DNA of 64,000 nucleotides from Petrolisthes cinctipes. Its lineage: Eukaryota; Arthropoda; Malacostraca; Decapoda; Porcellanidae. The translations under genes and the position numbers were made by a program. The DNA lies in the NCBI GenBank assembly GCA_033782935.1, contig JAWQEG010001220.1:3224001-3288000 (forward strand), read 5' to 3'. Each line of letters starts with the position of its first letter. The stretch's first letter is position 1. Below the pieces are notes generated by a model that was not told the DNA's origin, did not search any database, and saw only the letters and a program-made list of their open reading frames with translations. Positions 1-11,013 of the stretch are shown here, piece after piece.

Positions 1-437
1 TCTCAAATTCAGGCTCAAAACACCCAAAAATTCAATATTTTGGGGTCCCAGAAGCAATCTGTACATGCCTACTCAGTGCTAGAATATTTTCAAAATATAG
101 GCTAAAAACATGCTAAAAATCGATCTTTTAGGTGCCAAAAAGTCGATATCTCAAATTCAGTCCCAAAACACACGAAAATTCGATATTTAGGGGTCCCAGA
201 AGCAATCTGTACATGTCTACTCCGTGTTAGAGTATTTTCAAAATACATGCTCAAAACATACTGAAAATCGATCTTTTAGGTGCACAAAAGTCGATATGTG
301 CATGCATCTTCAGTACCCGTTTATATCTCAAATTCAGGCTCAAAACACCCGAAAATTCAATATTTTGGGGTCCCAGAAGCAATCTGTACATGCCTACTCA
401 GTGTTAGAGTATTTTCAAAATACAGGCCCAAAACATG

Positions 438-524
438 CTGAAAATCGATATTTTAGATGCCCAAAGTCAATATGTGCATGTATCTTCTGTACCCGTTTAT
501 ATCTCAAATTCAGGCTCAAAACAC
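438..524 (+). repeat. Half-unit a (87 bp), exemplar
   Basis: This is the first half of the underlying duplicated unit. It starts at CTGAAAATCGATATTTT and ends at GGCTCAAAACAC. Aligned with the next 89 bp (half-unit b), about 61 of 87 positions match by hand, needing one gap near the start. Matching landmarks are GAAAA(T)TCGATATTTT, CAATNTGTNCATG, TCAAATTCAGG against AAAATTCAGG in other copies, and CAAAACA. The half-unit frame is offset by 37 bp from the GTGTTAG monomer frame. In C monomers this half has lost 29 bp. Confidence 0.8.
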
Positions 525-613
525 CCGAAAATTCAATATTTTGGGGTCCCAGAAGCAATCTGTACATGCATACACAGTGCTAGAATATTTTCAAAATATA
601 GGCTAAAAACATG
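525..613 (+). repeat. Half-unit b (89 bp), exemplar
   Basis: This is the second half of the underlying unit. It starts at CCGAAAATTCAATATTTTG and runs across the B/C monomer boundary at 577 to the AAAACATG before the next a half. It carries the GGGGTCCCAGAAGC block, the CTGTACATGC block, the GTGTTAG or GTGCTAG start and the TATTTTCAAAATA dyad. Its similarity to half-unit a implies that the 176-bp monomer is a diverged dimer of an ancestral unit of about 88 bp. Confidence 0.8.
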
Positions 614-1191
614 CTAAAAATCGACATTTTAGGTGCCAAAAAATCGATATATCAAATTCAGTCCCAAAACACCCGAAAATTCGATATTTAGAGGTCCCAG
701 AAGGTATCTGTACAGGCCAAAAACATACTGAAAATCGATCTTTTAGGTGCCCAAAAGTCGATATGTGCATGCATCTTCTGTACCCGTTTATATCTCAAAT
801 TCTGGCCCTAAACACCCGAAAATTCAATATTTTGGGGTCCCAGAAGCGATCTGTACATGCCTACTCCGTGTTAGAGTATTTTCAAAATTCAGGCCCAAAA
901 CATGCTGAAAATCGATATTTTTGGTGCCCAAAGTCAATATGTGCATGTATCTTCTGTACCCGTTTATATCTCAAATTCAGGCTCAAAACACCCGAAAATT
1001 CAATATTTTGGGGTCCCAGAAGCAATCTGTACATGCCTACTCAGTGCTAGAATATTTTCAAAATATAGGCTAAAAACATGCTAAAAATCGATCTTTTAGG
1101 TGCCAAAAAGTCGATATCTCAAATTCAGTCCCAAAACACCCGAAAATTCGATATTTAGGGGTCCCAGAAGCGATCTGTACATGCCTACTCC

Positions 1192-3008
1192 GTGTTAGAG
1201 TATTTTCAAAATACATGCTCAAAACATACTGAAAATCGATCTTTTAGGTGCACAAAAGTCGATATGTGCATGCATCTTCAGTACCCGTTTATATCTCAAA
1301 TTCAGGCTCAAAACACCCGAAAATTCAATATTTTGGGGTCCCAGAAGCAATCTGTACATGCCTACTCAGTGTTAGAGTATTTCCAAAATACAGGCCCAAA
1401 ACATGCTGAAAAACGATATTTTAGATGCCCAAAGTCAATATGTGCATGTTTCTTCTTTACCCGTTTATATCTCAAATTCAGGCTCAAAACACCCGAAAAT
1501 TCAATATTTTGGGGTCCCAGAAGCAATCTGTACATGCCTACACAGTGCTAGAATATTTTCAAAATATAGGCTAAAAACATGCTAAAAATCGACATTTTAG
1601 GTGCCAAAAAATCGATATCTCAAATTCAGTCCCAAAACACCCGAAAATTCGATATTTAGAGGTCCCAGAAGGTATCTGTACATGCCTACTCCGTGTTAGA
1701 GTATTTTCAAAATACAGGCCAAAAACATACTGAAAATCGATCTTTTAGGTGCCCAAAAGTCGATATGTGCATGCATCTTCTGTACCCGTTTATATCTCAA
1801 ATTCTGGCCCGAAACACCCGAAAATTCGATATTTTGGGGTCCCAGAAGCGATCTGTACATGCCTACTCCGTGTTAGAGTATTTTCAAAATTCAGGCCCAG
1901 AACATGCTGAAAATCGATATTTTTGGTGCCCAAAGTCAATATGTGCATGTATCTTCTGTACCCGTTTATGTCTCAAATTCAGGCTCAAAACACCCGAAAA
2001 TTCAATATTTTGGGGTCCCAGAAGCAATCTGTACAGTGCTAGAATATTTTCAAAATATAGGCTAAAAACATGCTAAAAATCGATCTTTTAGGTGCCAAAA
2101 AGTCGATATCTCAAATTCAGGCTCAAAACACCCGAAAATTCAATATATTGGGGTCCCAGAAGCAATCTGTACATGCCTACTCAGTGTTAGAGTATTTTCA
2201 AAATACAGGCCCAAAACATGCTGAAAATCGATATTTTAGATGCCCAAAGTCAATATGTGCATGTATCTTCTGTACCCGTTTATATCTCAAATTCAGGCTC
2301 AAAACACCCGAAAATTCAATATTTTGGGGTCCCAGAAGCAATCTGTACATGCCTACACAGTGCTAGAATATTTTCAAAATATAGGCTAAAAACATGCTAA
2401 AAATCGACATTTTAGGTGCCAAAAAATCGATATATCAAATTCAGTCCCAAAACACCCGAAAATTCGATATTTAGAGGTCCCAGAAGGTATCTGTACATGC
2501 CTACTCCGTGTTAGAGTATTTTCAAAATACAGGCCAAAAACATACTGAAAATCGATCTTTTAGGTGCCCAAAAGTCGATATGTGCATGCATCTTCTGTAA
2601 CCGTTTATATCTCAAATTCTGGCCCTAAACACCCGAAAATTCGATATTTTGGGGTCCCAGAAGCGATCTGTACATGCCTACTCCGTGTTAGAGTATTTTC
2701 AAAATTCAGGCCCAAAACATGCTGAAAATCGATATTTTTGGTGCCCAAAGTCAATATGTGCATGTATCTTCTGTACCCGTTTATATCTCAAATTCAGGCT
2801 CAAAACACCCGAAAATTCAATATTTTGGGGTCCCAGAAGCAATCTGTACATGCCTACTCAGTGCTAGAATATTTTCAAAAAATAGGCTAAAAACATGCTA
2901 AAAATCGATCTTTTAGGTGCCAAAAAGTCGATATCTCAAATTCAGTCCCAAAACACCCGAAAATTCGATATTTAGGGGTCCCAGAAGCGATCTGTACATG
3001 CCTACTCC
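1192..3008 (+). repeat. Trimers with one C2/A1 fusion monomer
   Basis: Monomers start at 1192 (A1), 1369 (B1), 1545 (C1), 1693 (A2), 1870 (B2, 10 bp short), 2036 (C2/A1 fusion), 2184 (B1), 2360 (C1), 2508 (A2), 2685 (B2) and 2861 (C2). The part from 1693 reappears at 22026 onward with the same fusion and the same private TCAATATATTGGGG change. The A2 at 2508 reads CTGTAACCG where others read CTGTACCCG. Confidence 0.85.
2036..2183 (+). repeat. C2/A1 fusion monomer, 148 bp
   Basis: It starts as C2 (GTGCTAG, AATCGATCTTTTAGG, AAAAAGTCGATATCTC) and continues as the 3' part of A1 (TTCAGGCTC, CAATATATTGGGG, AAGCAATCTG). Relative to a normal C2-A1 pair, exactly one A-length (177 bp) is missing. That is the product expected from an in-register unequal exchange in the shared CTCAAATTCAG block. 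The same fusion is at 22369-22516. Confidence 0.85.
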
Positions 3009-6000
3009 GTGTTAGAGTATTTTCAAAATACATGCTCAAAACATACTGAAAATCGATCTTTTAGGTGCACAAAAGTCGATATGTGCATGCATCTTCAGTA
3101 CCCGTTTATATCTCAAATTCAGGCTCAAAACACCCGAAAATTCAATATTTTGGGGTCCCAGAAGCAATCTGTACATGCCTACTCAGTGTTAGAGTATTTT
3201 CAAAATACAGGCCCAAAACATGCTGAAAATCGATATTTTAGATGCCAAAAGTCAATATGTGCATGTTTCTTCTGTACCCGTTTATATCTCAAATTCAGGC
3301 TCAAAACACCCAAAAATTCAATATTTTGGGGTCCCAGAAGCAATCTGTACATGCCTACACAGTGTTAGAATATTTTCAAAATATAGGCTAAAAACATGCT
3401 AAAAATCGACATTTTAGGTGCCAAAAAATCGATATCTCAAATTCAGTCCCAAAACACCCGAAAACTCGATATTTAGAGGTTCCAGAAGGATCTGTACATG
3501 CCTACTCCGTGTTAGAGTATTTTCAAAATACATTCCAAAAACATACTGAAAATCGATCTTTTAGGTGCCCAAAAGTCGATATGTGCATGCATCTTCTGTA
3601 CCCGATTATATCTCAAATTCATTCCCTAAACACCCGAAAATTCGATATTTTGGGGTCCCAGAAGCGATCTGTACATGCCTACTCCGTGTTAGAGTATTTT
3701 CAAAATTCAGGCCCAAAACATGCTGAAAATCGATATTTTTGGTGCCCAAAGTCAATATGTGCATGTATCTTCTGTACCCGTTTATATCTCAAATTCAGGC
3801 TCAAAACACCCGAAAATTCAATATTTTGTGGTCCCAGAAGATATCTGTACATGCCTACTCAGTGCTAGAATATTTTCAAAATATAGGCTAAAAACATGCT
3901 AAAAATCGATCTTTTAGGTGCCAAAAAGTCGATATCTCAAATTCAGTCCCAAAACACCCGAAAATTCGATATTTAGGGGTCCCAGAAGCGATCTGTACAT
4001 GCCTACTCCGTGTTAGAGTATTTTCAAAATACATGCTCAAAACATACTGAAAATCGATCTTTTAGGTGCACAAAAGTCGATATGTGCATGCATCTTCAGT
4101 ACCCGTTTATATCTCAAATTAAGGCTCAAAACACCCGAAAATTCAATATTTTGGAGTCCCAGAAGCAATCTGTACATGCCTACTCAGTGTTAGAGTATTT
4201 TCAAAATACAGGCCCAAAACATGCTGAAAATCGATATTTTAGATGCCCAAAGTCAATATGTGCATGTATCTTCTGTACCCGTTTATATCTCAAATTCAGG
4301 CTCAAAACACCCGAAAATTCAATATTTTGGGGTCCCAGAAGCAATCTGTACTCAGTGCTAGAATATTTTCAAAATATAGGCTAAAAACATGCTAAAAATC
4401 GACATTTTAGGTGCCAAAAAGTCGATATCTCAAATTCAGTCCCAAAACACCCGAAAATTCGATATTTAGGGGTCCCAGAAGCGATCTGTACATGCCTACT
4501 CCGTGTTAGAGTATTTTCAAAATACATGCTCAAAACATACTGAAAATCGATCTTTTAGGTGCACAAAAGTCGATATGTGCATGCATCTTCTGTACCCGTT
4601 TATATCTCAAATTCTGGCTCTAAACTCCCGAAAATTAGATATTTTGGGGTCCCAGAAGCGATCTGTGCATGCATACTCCGTGTTAGAGTATTTTCAAAAT
4701 TCAGGCCCAAAACATGCTGAAAATCGATATTTTTGGTGCCCAAAGTCAATATGTGCATGTATCTTCTGTACCCGTTTATATCTCAAATTCAGGCTCAAAA
4801 CACCCGAAAATTCAATATTTTGGGGTCCCAGAAGCAATCTGTACATGCCTACTCAGTGCTAGAATATTTTCAAAATATAGGCTAAAAACATGCTAAAAAT
4901 CGATCTTTTAGGTGCCAAAAAGTCGATATCTCAAATTCAGTCCCAAAACACCAGAAAATTCGATATTTAGAGTCCCAGAAGGTATCTGTACATGCCTACT
5001 CCGTGTTAGGGTATTTTCAAAATACAGGCCAAAAACATACTGAAAATCGATCTTTTAGGTGCCCAAAAGTCGATATGTGCATGCATCTTCTGTACCCGTT
5101 TATATCTCAAATTCTGGCCCTAAACACCCGAAAATTCGATATTCTGGGGTCCCAGAAGCGATCTGTACATGCCTACTCCCTGTTAGAGTATTTTCAAAAT
5201 TCAGGCCCAAAACATGCTGAAAATCGATATTTTAGGTGCCCAAAGTCAATATGTGCATGTATCTTCTGTACCCGTTTATATCTCAAATTCAGGCTCAAAA
5301 CACCCGAAAATTCAATATTTTGGGGTCCCAGATGCAATCTGTACATGCCTACACAGTGCTAGAATATTTTCAAAATATAGGCTAAAAACATGCTAAAAAT
5401 CGAAATTTTAGGTGCCAAAAAATCGATATCTCAAATTCAGTCTCAAAACACCCGAAAATTCGATATTTAGAGGTCCTAGAAGGTATCTGTACATGCCTAC
5501 TCCGTGTTAGAGTATTTTCAAAATACAGGCCAAAAACATACTGAAAATCGATCTTTTAGGTGCACAAAAGTCGATATGTGCATGCATCTTCTGTACCCGT
5601 TTATATCTCAAATTCTGGCCCTAAACACCCGAAAATTCGATATTTTGGGGTCCCAGAAGCGATCTATACATCCCTACTCCGTGTTAGAGTATTTTCAAAA
5701 TTCAGGCCCAAAACATGCTGAATATCGATATTTTTGGTGCCCAAAGTCAATATGTGCATGTATCTTCTGTACCCGTTTATATCTCAAATTCAGGCTCAAA
5801 ACACCCGAAAATTCAATATTTTGGGGTCCCAGAAGCAATCTGTACATGCCTACTCAGTGCTAGAATATTTTCAAAATATAGGCTAAAAACATGCTAAAAA
5901 TCGATCTTTTAGGTGCCAAAAAGTCGATATCTCAAATTCAGTCCCAAAACACCCGAAAATTCGATATGTAGGGGTCCCAGAAGCGATCTGTACATGCCTA

Positions 6001-6181
6001 CTCCGTGTTAGAGTATTTTCAAAAAACATGCTCAAAACATACTGAAAATCGATCTTTTAGGTGCACAAAAGTCGATATGTGCATGCATCTTCAGTACCCG
6101 TTTATATCTCAAATTCAGGCTCAAAACACCCGAAAATTCAATATTTTGGGGTCCCAGAAGCAATCTGTACATGCCTAATCA

Positions 6182-6533
6182 GTGTTAGAGTATTTTCAAA
6201 ATACAGGCCCAAAACATGCTGAAAATCGATATTTTAGATGCCAAAAGTCAATATGTGCATGTATCTTCTGTACCCGTTTATATCTCAAATTCAGGCTCAA
6301 AACACCCGAAAATTCAATATTTTGGGGTCCCAGAAGCAATCTGTACATGCCTACTCAGTGCTAGAATATTTTCAAAATATAAGCTAAAAACATGCTAAAA
6401 ATCGATATTTTTGGTGCCCAAAGTCAATATGTGCATGTATCTTCTGTACCCGTTTATATCTCAAATTCAGGCTCAAAACACCCGAAAATTCAATATTTTG
6501 GGGTCCCAGAAGCAATCTGTACATGCCTACTCA
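6182..6533 (+). repeat. Extra 176-bp monomer with homogenised neighbours
   Basis: Between A1 at 6005 and A2 at 6682 there are four monomers instead of three, giving 677 bp. The B1 at 6182 is followed by a C/B2 hybrid at 6358-6533, then C2 at 6534. The last part of B1 plus the start of the hybrid (about 6313-6391) matches the sequence 176 bp downstream, including the rare ATAAGCTAAAAAC. The +8005 counterpart at 14318-14396 has a different sequence there. Confidence 0.75.
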
Positions 6534-8685
6534 GTGCTAGAATATTTTCAAAATATAAGCTAAAAACATGCTAAAAATCGATCTTTTAGGTGCCAAAAAG
6601 TCGATATCTCAAATTCAGTCCCAAAACACCAGAAAATTCGATATTTAGAGGTCCCAGAAGGTATCTGTACATGCCTACTCCGTGTTAGAGTATTTTCAAA
6701 ATACAGGCCAAAAACATACTGAAAATCGATCTTTTAGGTGCCCAAAAGTCGATATGTGCATGCATCTTCTGTACCCGTTTATATCTCAAATTCTGGCCCT
6801 AAACACCCGAAAATTCGATATTTTGGGGTCCCAGAAGCGATCTGTACATGCCTACTCCGTGTTAGAGTATTTTCAAAATTCAGGCCCAAAACATGCTGAA
6901 AATCGATATTTTAGGTGCCCAAAGTCAATATGTGCATGTATCTTCTGTACCCGTTTATATCTCAAATTCAGGCTCAAAACACCCGAAAATTCAATATTTT
7001 GGGGTCCCAGATGCAATCTGTACATGCCTACACAGTGCTAGAATATTTTCAAAATATAGGCTAAAAACATGCTAAAAATCGAAATTTTAGGTGCCAAAAA
7101 ATCGATATCTCAAATTCAGTCTCAAAACACCCGAAAATTCGATATTTAGAGGTCCTAGAAGGTATCTGTACATGCCTACTCCGTGTTAGAGTATTTTCAA
7201 AATACAGGCCAAAAACATACTGAAAATCGATCTTTTAGGTGCACAAAAGTCGATATGTGCATGCATCTTCTGTACCCGTTTATATCTCAAATTCTGGCCC
7301 TAAACACCCGAAAATTCGATATTTTGGGGTCCCAGAAGCGATCTATACATCCCTACTCCGTGTTAGAGTATTTTCAAAATTCAGGCCAAAAACATGCTGA
7401 AAATCGATATTTTTGGTGCCCAAAGTCAATATGTGCATGTATCTTCTGTACCCGTTTATATCTCAAATTCAGGCTCAAAACACCCGAAAATTCAATATTT
7501 TGGGGTCCCAGAAGCAATCTGTACATGCCTACTCAGTGCTAAAATATTTTCAAAATATAGGCTAAAAACATGCTAAAAATCGATCTTTTAGGTGCCAAAA
7601 AGTCGATATCTCAAATTCAGTCCCAAAACACCCGAAAATTCGATATGTAGGGGTCCCAGAAGCGATCTGTACATGCCTACTCCGTGTTAGAGTATTTTCA
7701 AAAAACATGCTCAAAACATACTGAAAATCGATCTTTTAGGTGCACAAAAGTCGATATGTGCATGCATCTTCAGTACCCGTTTATATCTCAAATTCAGGCT
7801 CAAAACACCCGAAAATTCAATATTTTGGGGTCCCAGAAGCAATCTGTACATGCCTACTCAGTGTTAGAGTATTCTCAAAATACAGGCCCAAAACATGCTG
7901 AAAATCGATATTTTAGATGCCAAAAGTCAATATGTGCATGTATCTTCTGTACCCGTTTATATCTCAAATTCAGGCTCAAAACACCCGAAAATTCAATATT
8001 TTGGGGTCCCAGAAGCAATCTGTACATGCCTACACAGTGCTAGAATATTTTCAAAATGTAGGCTAAAAACATGCTAAAAATCGACATTTTAGGTGCCAAA
8101 AAGTCGATATCTCAAATTCAGTCCCAAAACACCCGAAAATTCCATATTTAGGGGTCCCAGAAGCGATCTGTACATGCCTACTCCGTGTTAGAGTATTTTC
8201 AAAAAAAATGCTCAAAACATACTGAAAATCGATCTTTTAGGTGCACAAAAGTCGATATGTGCATGCATCTTCTGTACCCGTTTATATCTCAAATTCTGGC
8301 CCTAAACTCCCGAAAATTAGATATTTTGGGGTCCCAGAAGCGATCTGTGCATTCCTACTCCGTGTTAGAGTATTTTCAAAATTCAGGCCCAAAACATGCT
8401 GAAAACCGATATTTTTGGTGCCCAAAGTCAATATGTGCATGTATCTACTGTACACGTTTATATCTCAAATTCAGGCTCAAAACACCCGAAAATTCATTAT
8501 TTTTGGGTTTCAGAAGCAATCTGTACATGCCTACTCAGTGCTAGAATATTTTCAAAATATAGGCTAAAAACATGCTAAAAATCGATCTTTTAGGTGCCAA
8601 AAAGTCGATATCTCAAATTCAGTCCCAAAACACCCGAAAATTCGATATTTAGGGGTCCCAGAAGCGATCTGTACATGCCTACTCC

Positions 8686-10011
8686 GTGTTAGAGTATTTT
8701 CAAAATACATGCTCAAAACATACTAAAAATCGATCTTTTAGGTGCACAAAAGTCGATATGTGCATGCATCTTCAGTACCCGTTTATATCTCAAATTCAGG
8801 CTCAAAACACCCGAAAATTCAATATTTTTGGGTTCCTGAAGCAATCTGTACATGCCTACTCAGTGTTAGAGTATTTTCAAAATACAGGCCCAAAACATGC
8901 TGAAAATCGATATTTTAGATGCCCAAAGTCAATATGTGCATGTATCTTCTGTACCCGTTTATATCTCAAATTCAGGCTCAAAACACCCGAAAATTCAATA
9001 TTTTGGGGTCCCAGAAGCAATCTGTACATGCCTACACAGTGCTAGAATATTTTCAAAATATAGGCTAAAAACATGCTAAAAATCGACATTTTAGGTTCCA
9101 AAAAATCGATATCTCAAATTCAGTCCCAAAACACCCGAAAATTCGATATTTAGAGGTCCCAGAAGGTATCTGTACATGCCTACTCCGTGTTAGAGTATTT
9201 TCAAAATACAGGCCAAAAACATACTGAAAATCGATCTTTTAGGTGCCCAAAAGTCGATATGTGCATGCATCTTCTGTACCCGTTTATATCTCAAATTCTG
9301 GCCCTAAACACCCGAAAATTCGATATTTTGGGGTCCCAGAAGCGATCTGTACATGCCTACTCCGTGTTAGAGTATTTTCAAAATTCAGGCCCAAAACATG
9401 CTGAAAATCGATATATTTGGTGCCCAAAGTCAATATGTGCATGTATCTTCTGTACCCGTTTATATCTCAAATTCAGGCTCAAAACACCCGAAAATTCAAT
9501 ATTTTGGGGTCCCAGAAGCAATCTGTACATGCCAACACAGTGCTAGAATATTTTCAAAATATAGGCTAAAAACATGCTAAAAATCGACATTTTAGGTGCC
9601 AAAAAGTAGATATCTCAAATTCAGTCCCAAAACACCCGAAAATTCCATATTTAGGGGTCCCAGAAGCGATCTGTACATGCCTACTCCGTGTTAGAGTATT
9701 TTCAAAATTCAGGCCCAAAACATGCTGAAAATCGATATTTTTGGTGCCCAAAGTCAATATGTGCATGTATCTTCTGTACCCGTTTATATCTCAAATTCAG
9801 GCTCAAAACACCCGAAAATTCAATATTTTGGGGTTTCAGAAGCAATCTGTACATGCCTACTCAGTGCTAGAATATTTTCAAAATATAGGCTAAAAACATG
9901 CTAAAAATCGATCTTTTAGGTGCCAAAAAGTCGATATCTCAAATTCAGACCCAAAACACCCGAAAATTCGATATTTAGGGGTCCCAGAAGCGATCTGTAC
10001 ATGCCTACTCC
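8686..10011 (+). repeat. 1326-bp octamer A1-B1-C1-A2-B2-C-B2-C2
   Basis: Two trimers are followed by a B2-C2 dimer at 9688 that lacks its A monomer (501+501+324 bp). The unit is re-entered at 10012 with the same A1 marks: the non-standard TACTAAAAATCG and the TTTTTGGGTTCCTGAAGC variant. The same octamer recurs at 17693-19018, and its A2-B2-C part is repeated again at 19520. Confidence 0.8.
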
Positions 10012-11013
10012 GTGTTAGAGTATTTTCAAAATACATGCTCAAAACATACTAAAAATCGATCTTTTAAGTGCACAAAAGTCGATATGTGCATGCATCTTCA
10101 GTACCCGTTTATATCTCAAATTCAGGCTCAAAACACCCGAAAATTCAATATTTTTGGGTTCCTGAAGCAATCTGTACATGCCTACTCAGTGTTAGAGTAT
10201 TTTCAAAATACAGGCCCAAAACATGCTGAAAATCGATATTTTAGATGCCCAAAGTCAATATGTGCATGTATCTTCTGTACCCGTTTATATCTCAAATTCA
10301 GGCTCAAAACACCCGAAAATTCAATATTTTGGGGTCCCAGAAGCAATCTGTACATGCCTACACAGTGCTAGAATATTTTCAAAATATAGGCTAAAAACAT
10401 GCTAAAAATCGACATTTTAGGTTCCAAAAAATCGATATCTCAAATTCAGTCCCAAAACACCCGAAAATTCGATATTTAGAGGTCCCAGAAGGTATCTGTA
10501 CATGCCTACTCCGTGTTAGAGTATTTTCAAAATACAGGCCAAAAACATACTGAAAATCGATCTTTTAGGTGCACAAAAGTCGATATGTGCATGCATCTTC
10601 TGTACCCGTTTATATCTCAAATTCTGGCCCTAAACACCCGAAAATTCGATATTTTGGGGTCCCAGAAGCGATCTGTACATGCCTACTCCGTGTTAGAGTA
10701 TTTTCAAAATTCAGGCCCAAAACATGCTGAAAATCGATATTTTTGGTGCCCAAAGTCAATATGTGCATGTATCTTCTGTACCCGTTTATATCTCAAATTC
10801 AGGCTCAAAACACCCGAAAATTCAATATTTTGGGGTCCCAGAAGCAATCTGTACATGCCTACTCAGTGCTAGAATATTTTCAAAAAATAGGCTAAAAACA
10901 TGCTAAAAATCGATCTTTTAGGTGCCAAAAAGTCGATATCTCAAATTCAGTCCCAAAACACCCGAAAATTCGATATTTAGGGGTCCCAGAAGCGATCTGT
11001 ACATGCCTACTCC

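Larger units (their letters stand above)
1..1191 (+). repeat. Left edge block with a 34-bp deletion
   Basis: Monomers are a B2 3' part 1-75, C2 76, A1 224, B1 401, C1 577, a shortened A2, B2 868 and C2 1044. At about 711-714, C1 runs directly into A2 because 34 bp are missing between two TACA motifs: TCTGTACA is joined to GGCCAAAAAC, removing the monomer start. The hexamer 224-1191 is 968 bp, exactly 1002 minus 34. Confidence 0.85.
3009..11013 (+). repeat. First copy of 8005-bp tandem duplication
   Basis: Forty-eight monomers. Starts: 3009, 3186, 3362, 3509, 3686, 3862, 4010, 4187, 4355, 4503, 4680, 4856, 5003, 5180, 5356, 5504, 5681, 5857, 6005, 6182, 6358, 6534, 6682, 6859, 7035, 7183, 7360, 7536, 7684, 7861, 8037, 8185, 8362, 8538, 8686, 8863, 9039, 9187, 9364, 9540, 9688, 9864, 10012, 10189, 10365, 10513, 10690, 10866. 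Rare changes such as AAGGATCTG near 3486, CATTCCAAAAAC near 3531 and the 8-bp deletion near 4350 recur 8005 bp downstream. The shared changes start by about 2.7 kb, so the true left edge lies before 3009. Confidence 0.85.

Noticed and set aside
1192..1551. Recurring ~119-codon open frame (GTG start) repeated through the array
   Set aside because: It arises because A monomers are 177 bp and the trimer 501 bp, both multiples of 3, and it ends at the TAG of GTGCTAG in every unit. Single-base indels, stop codons and freely varying residues occur between copies, and several frames are open at once. I see no sign of coding constraint.
9566..9766. Open frames of about 66 codons on the minus strand
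   Set aside because: They occur only where local variants remove a stop in a satellite monomer, have no counterpart in most units, and overlap repeat boundaries. They fit chance openings in repetitive AT-rich DNA.
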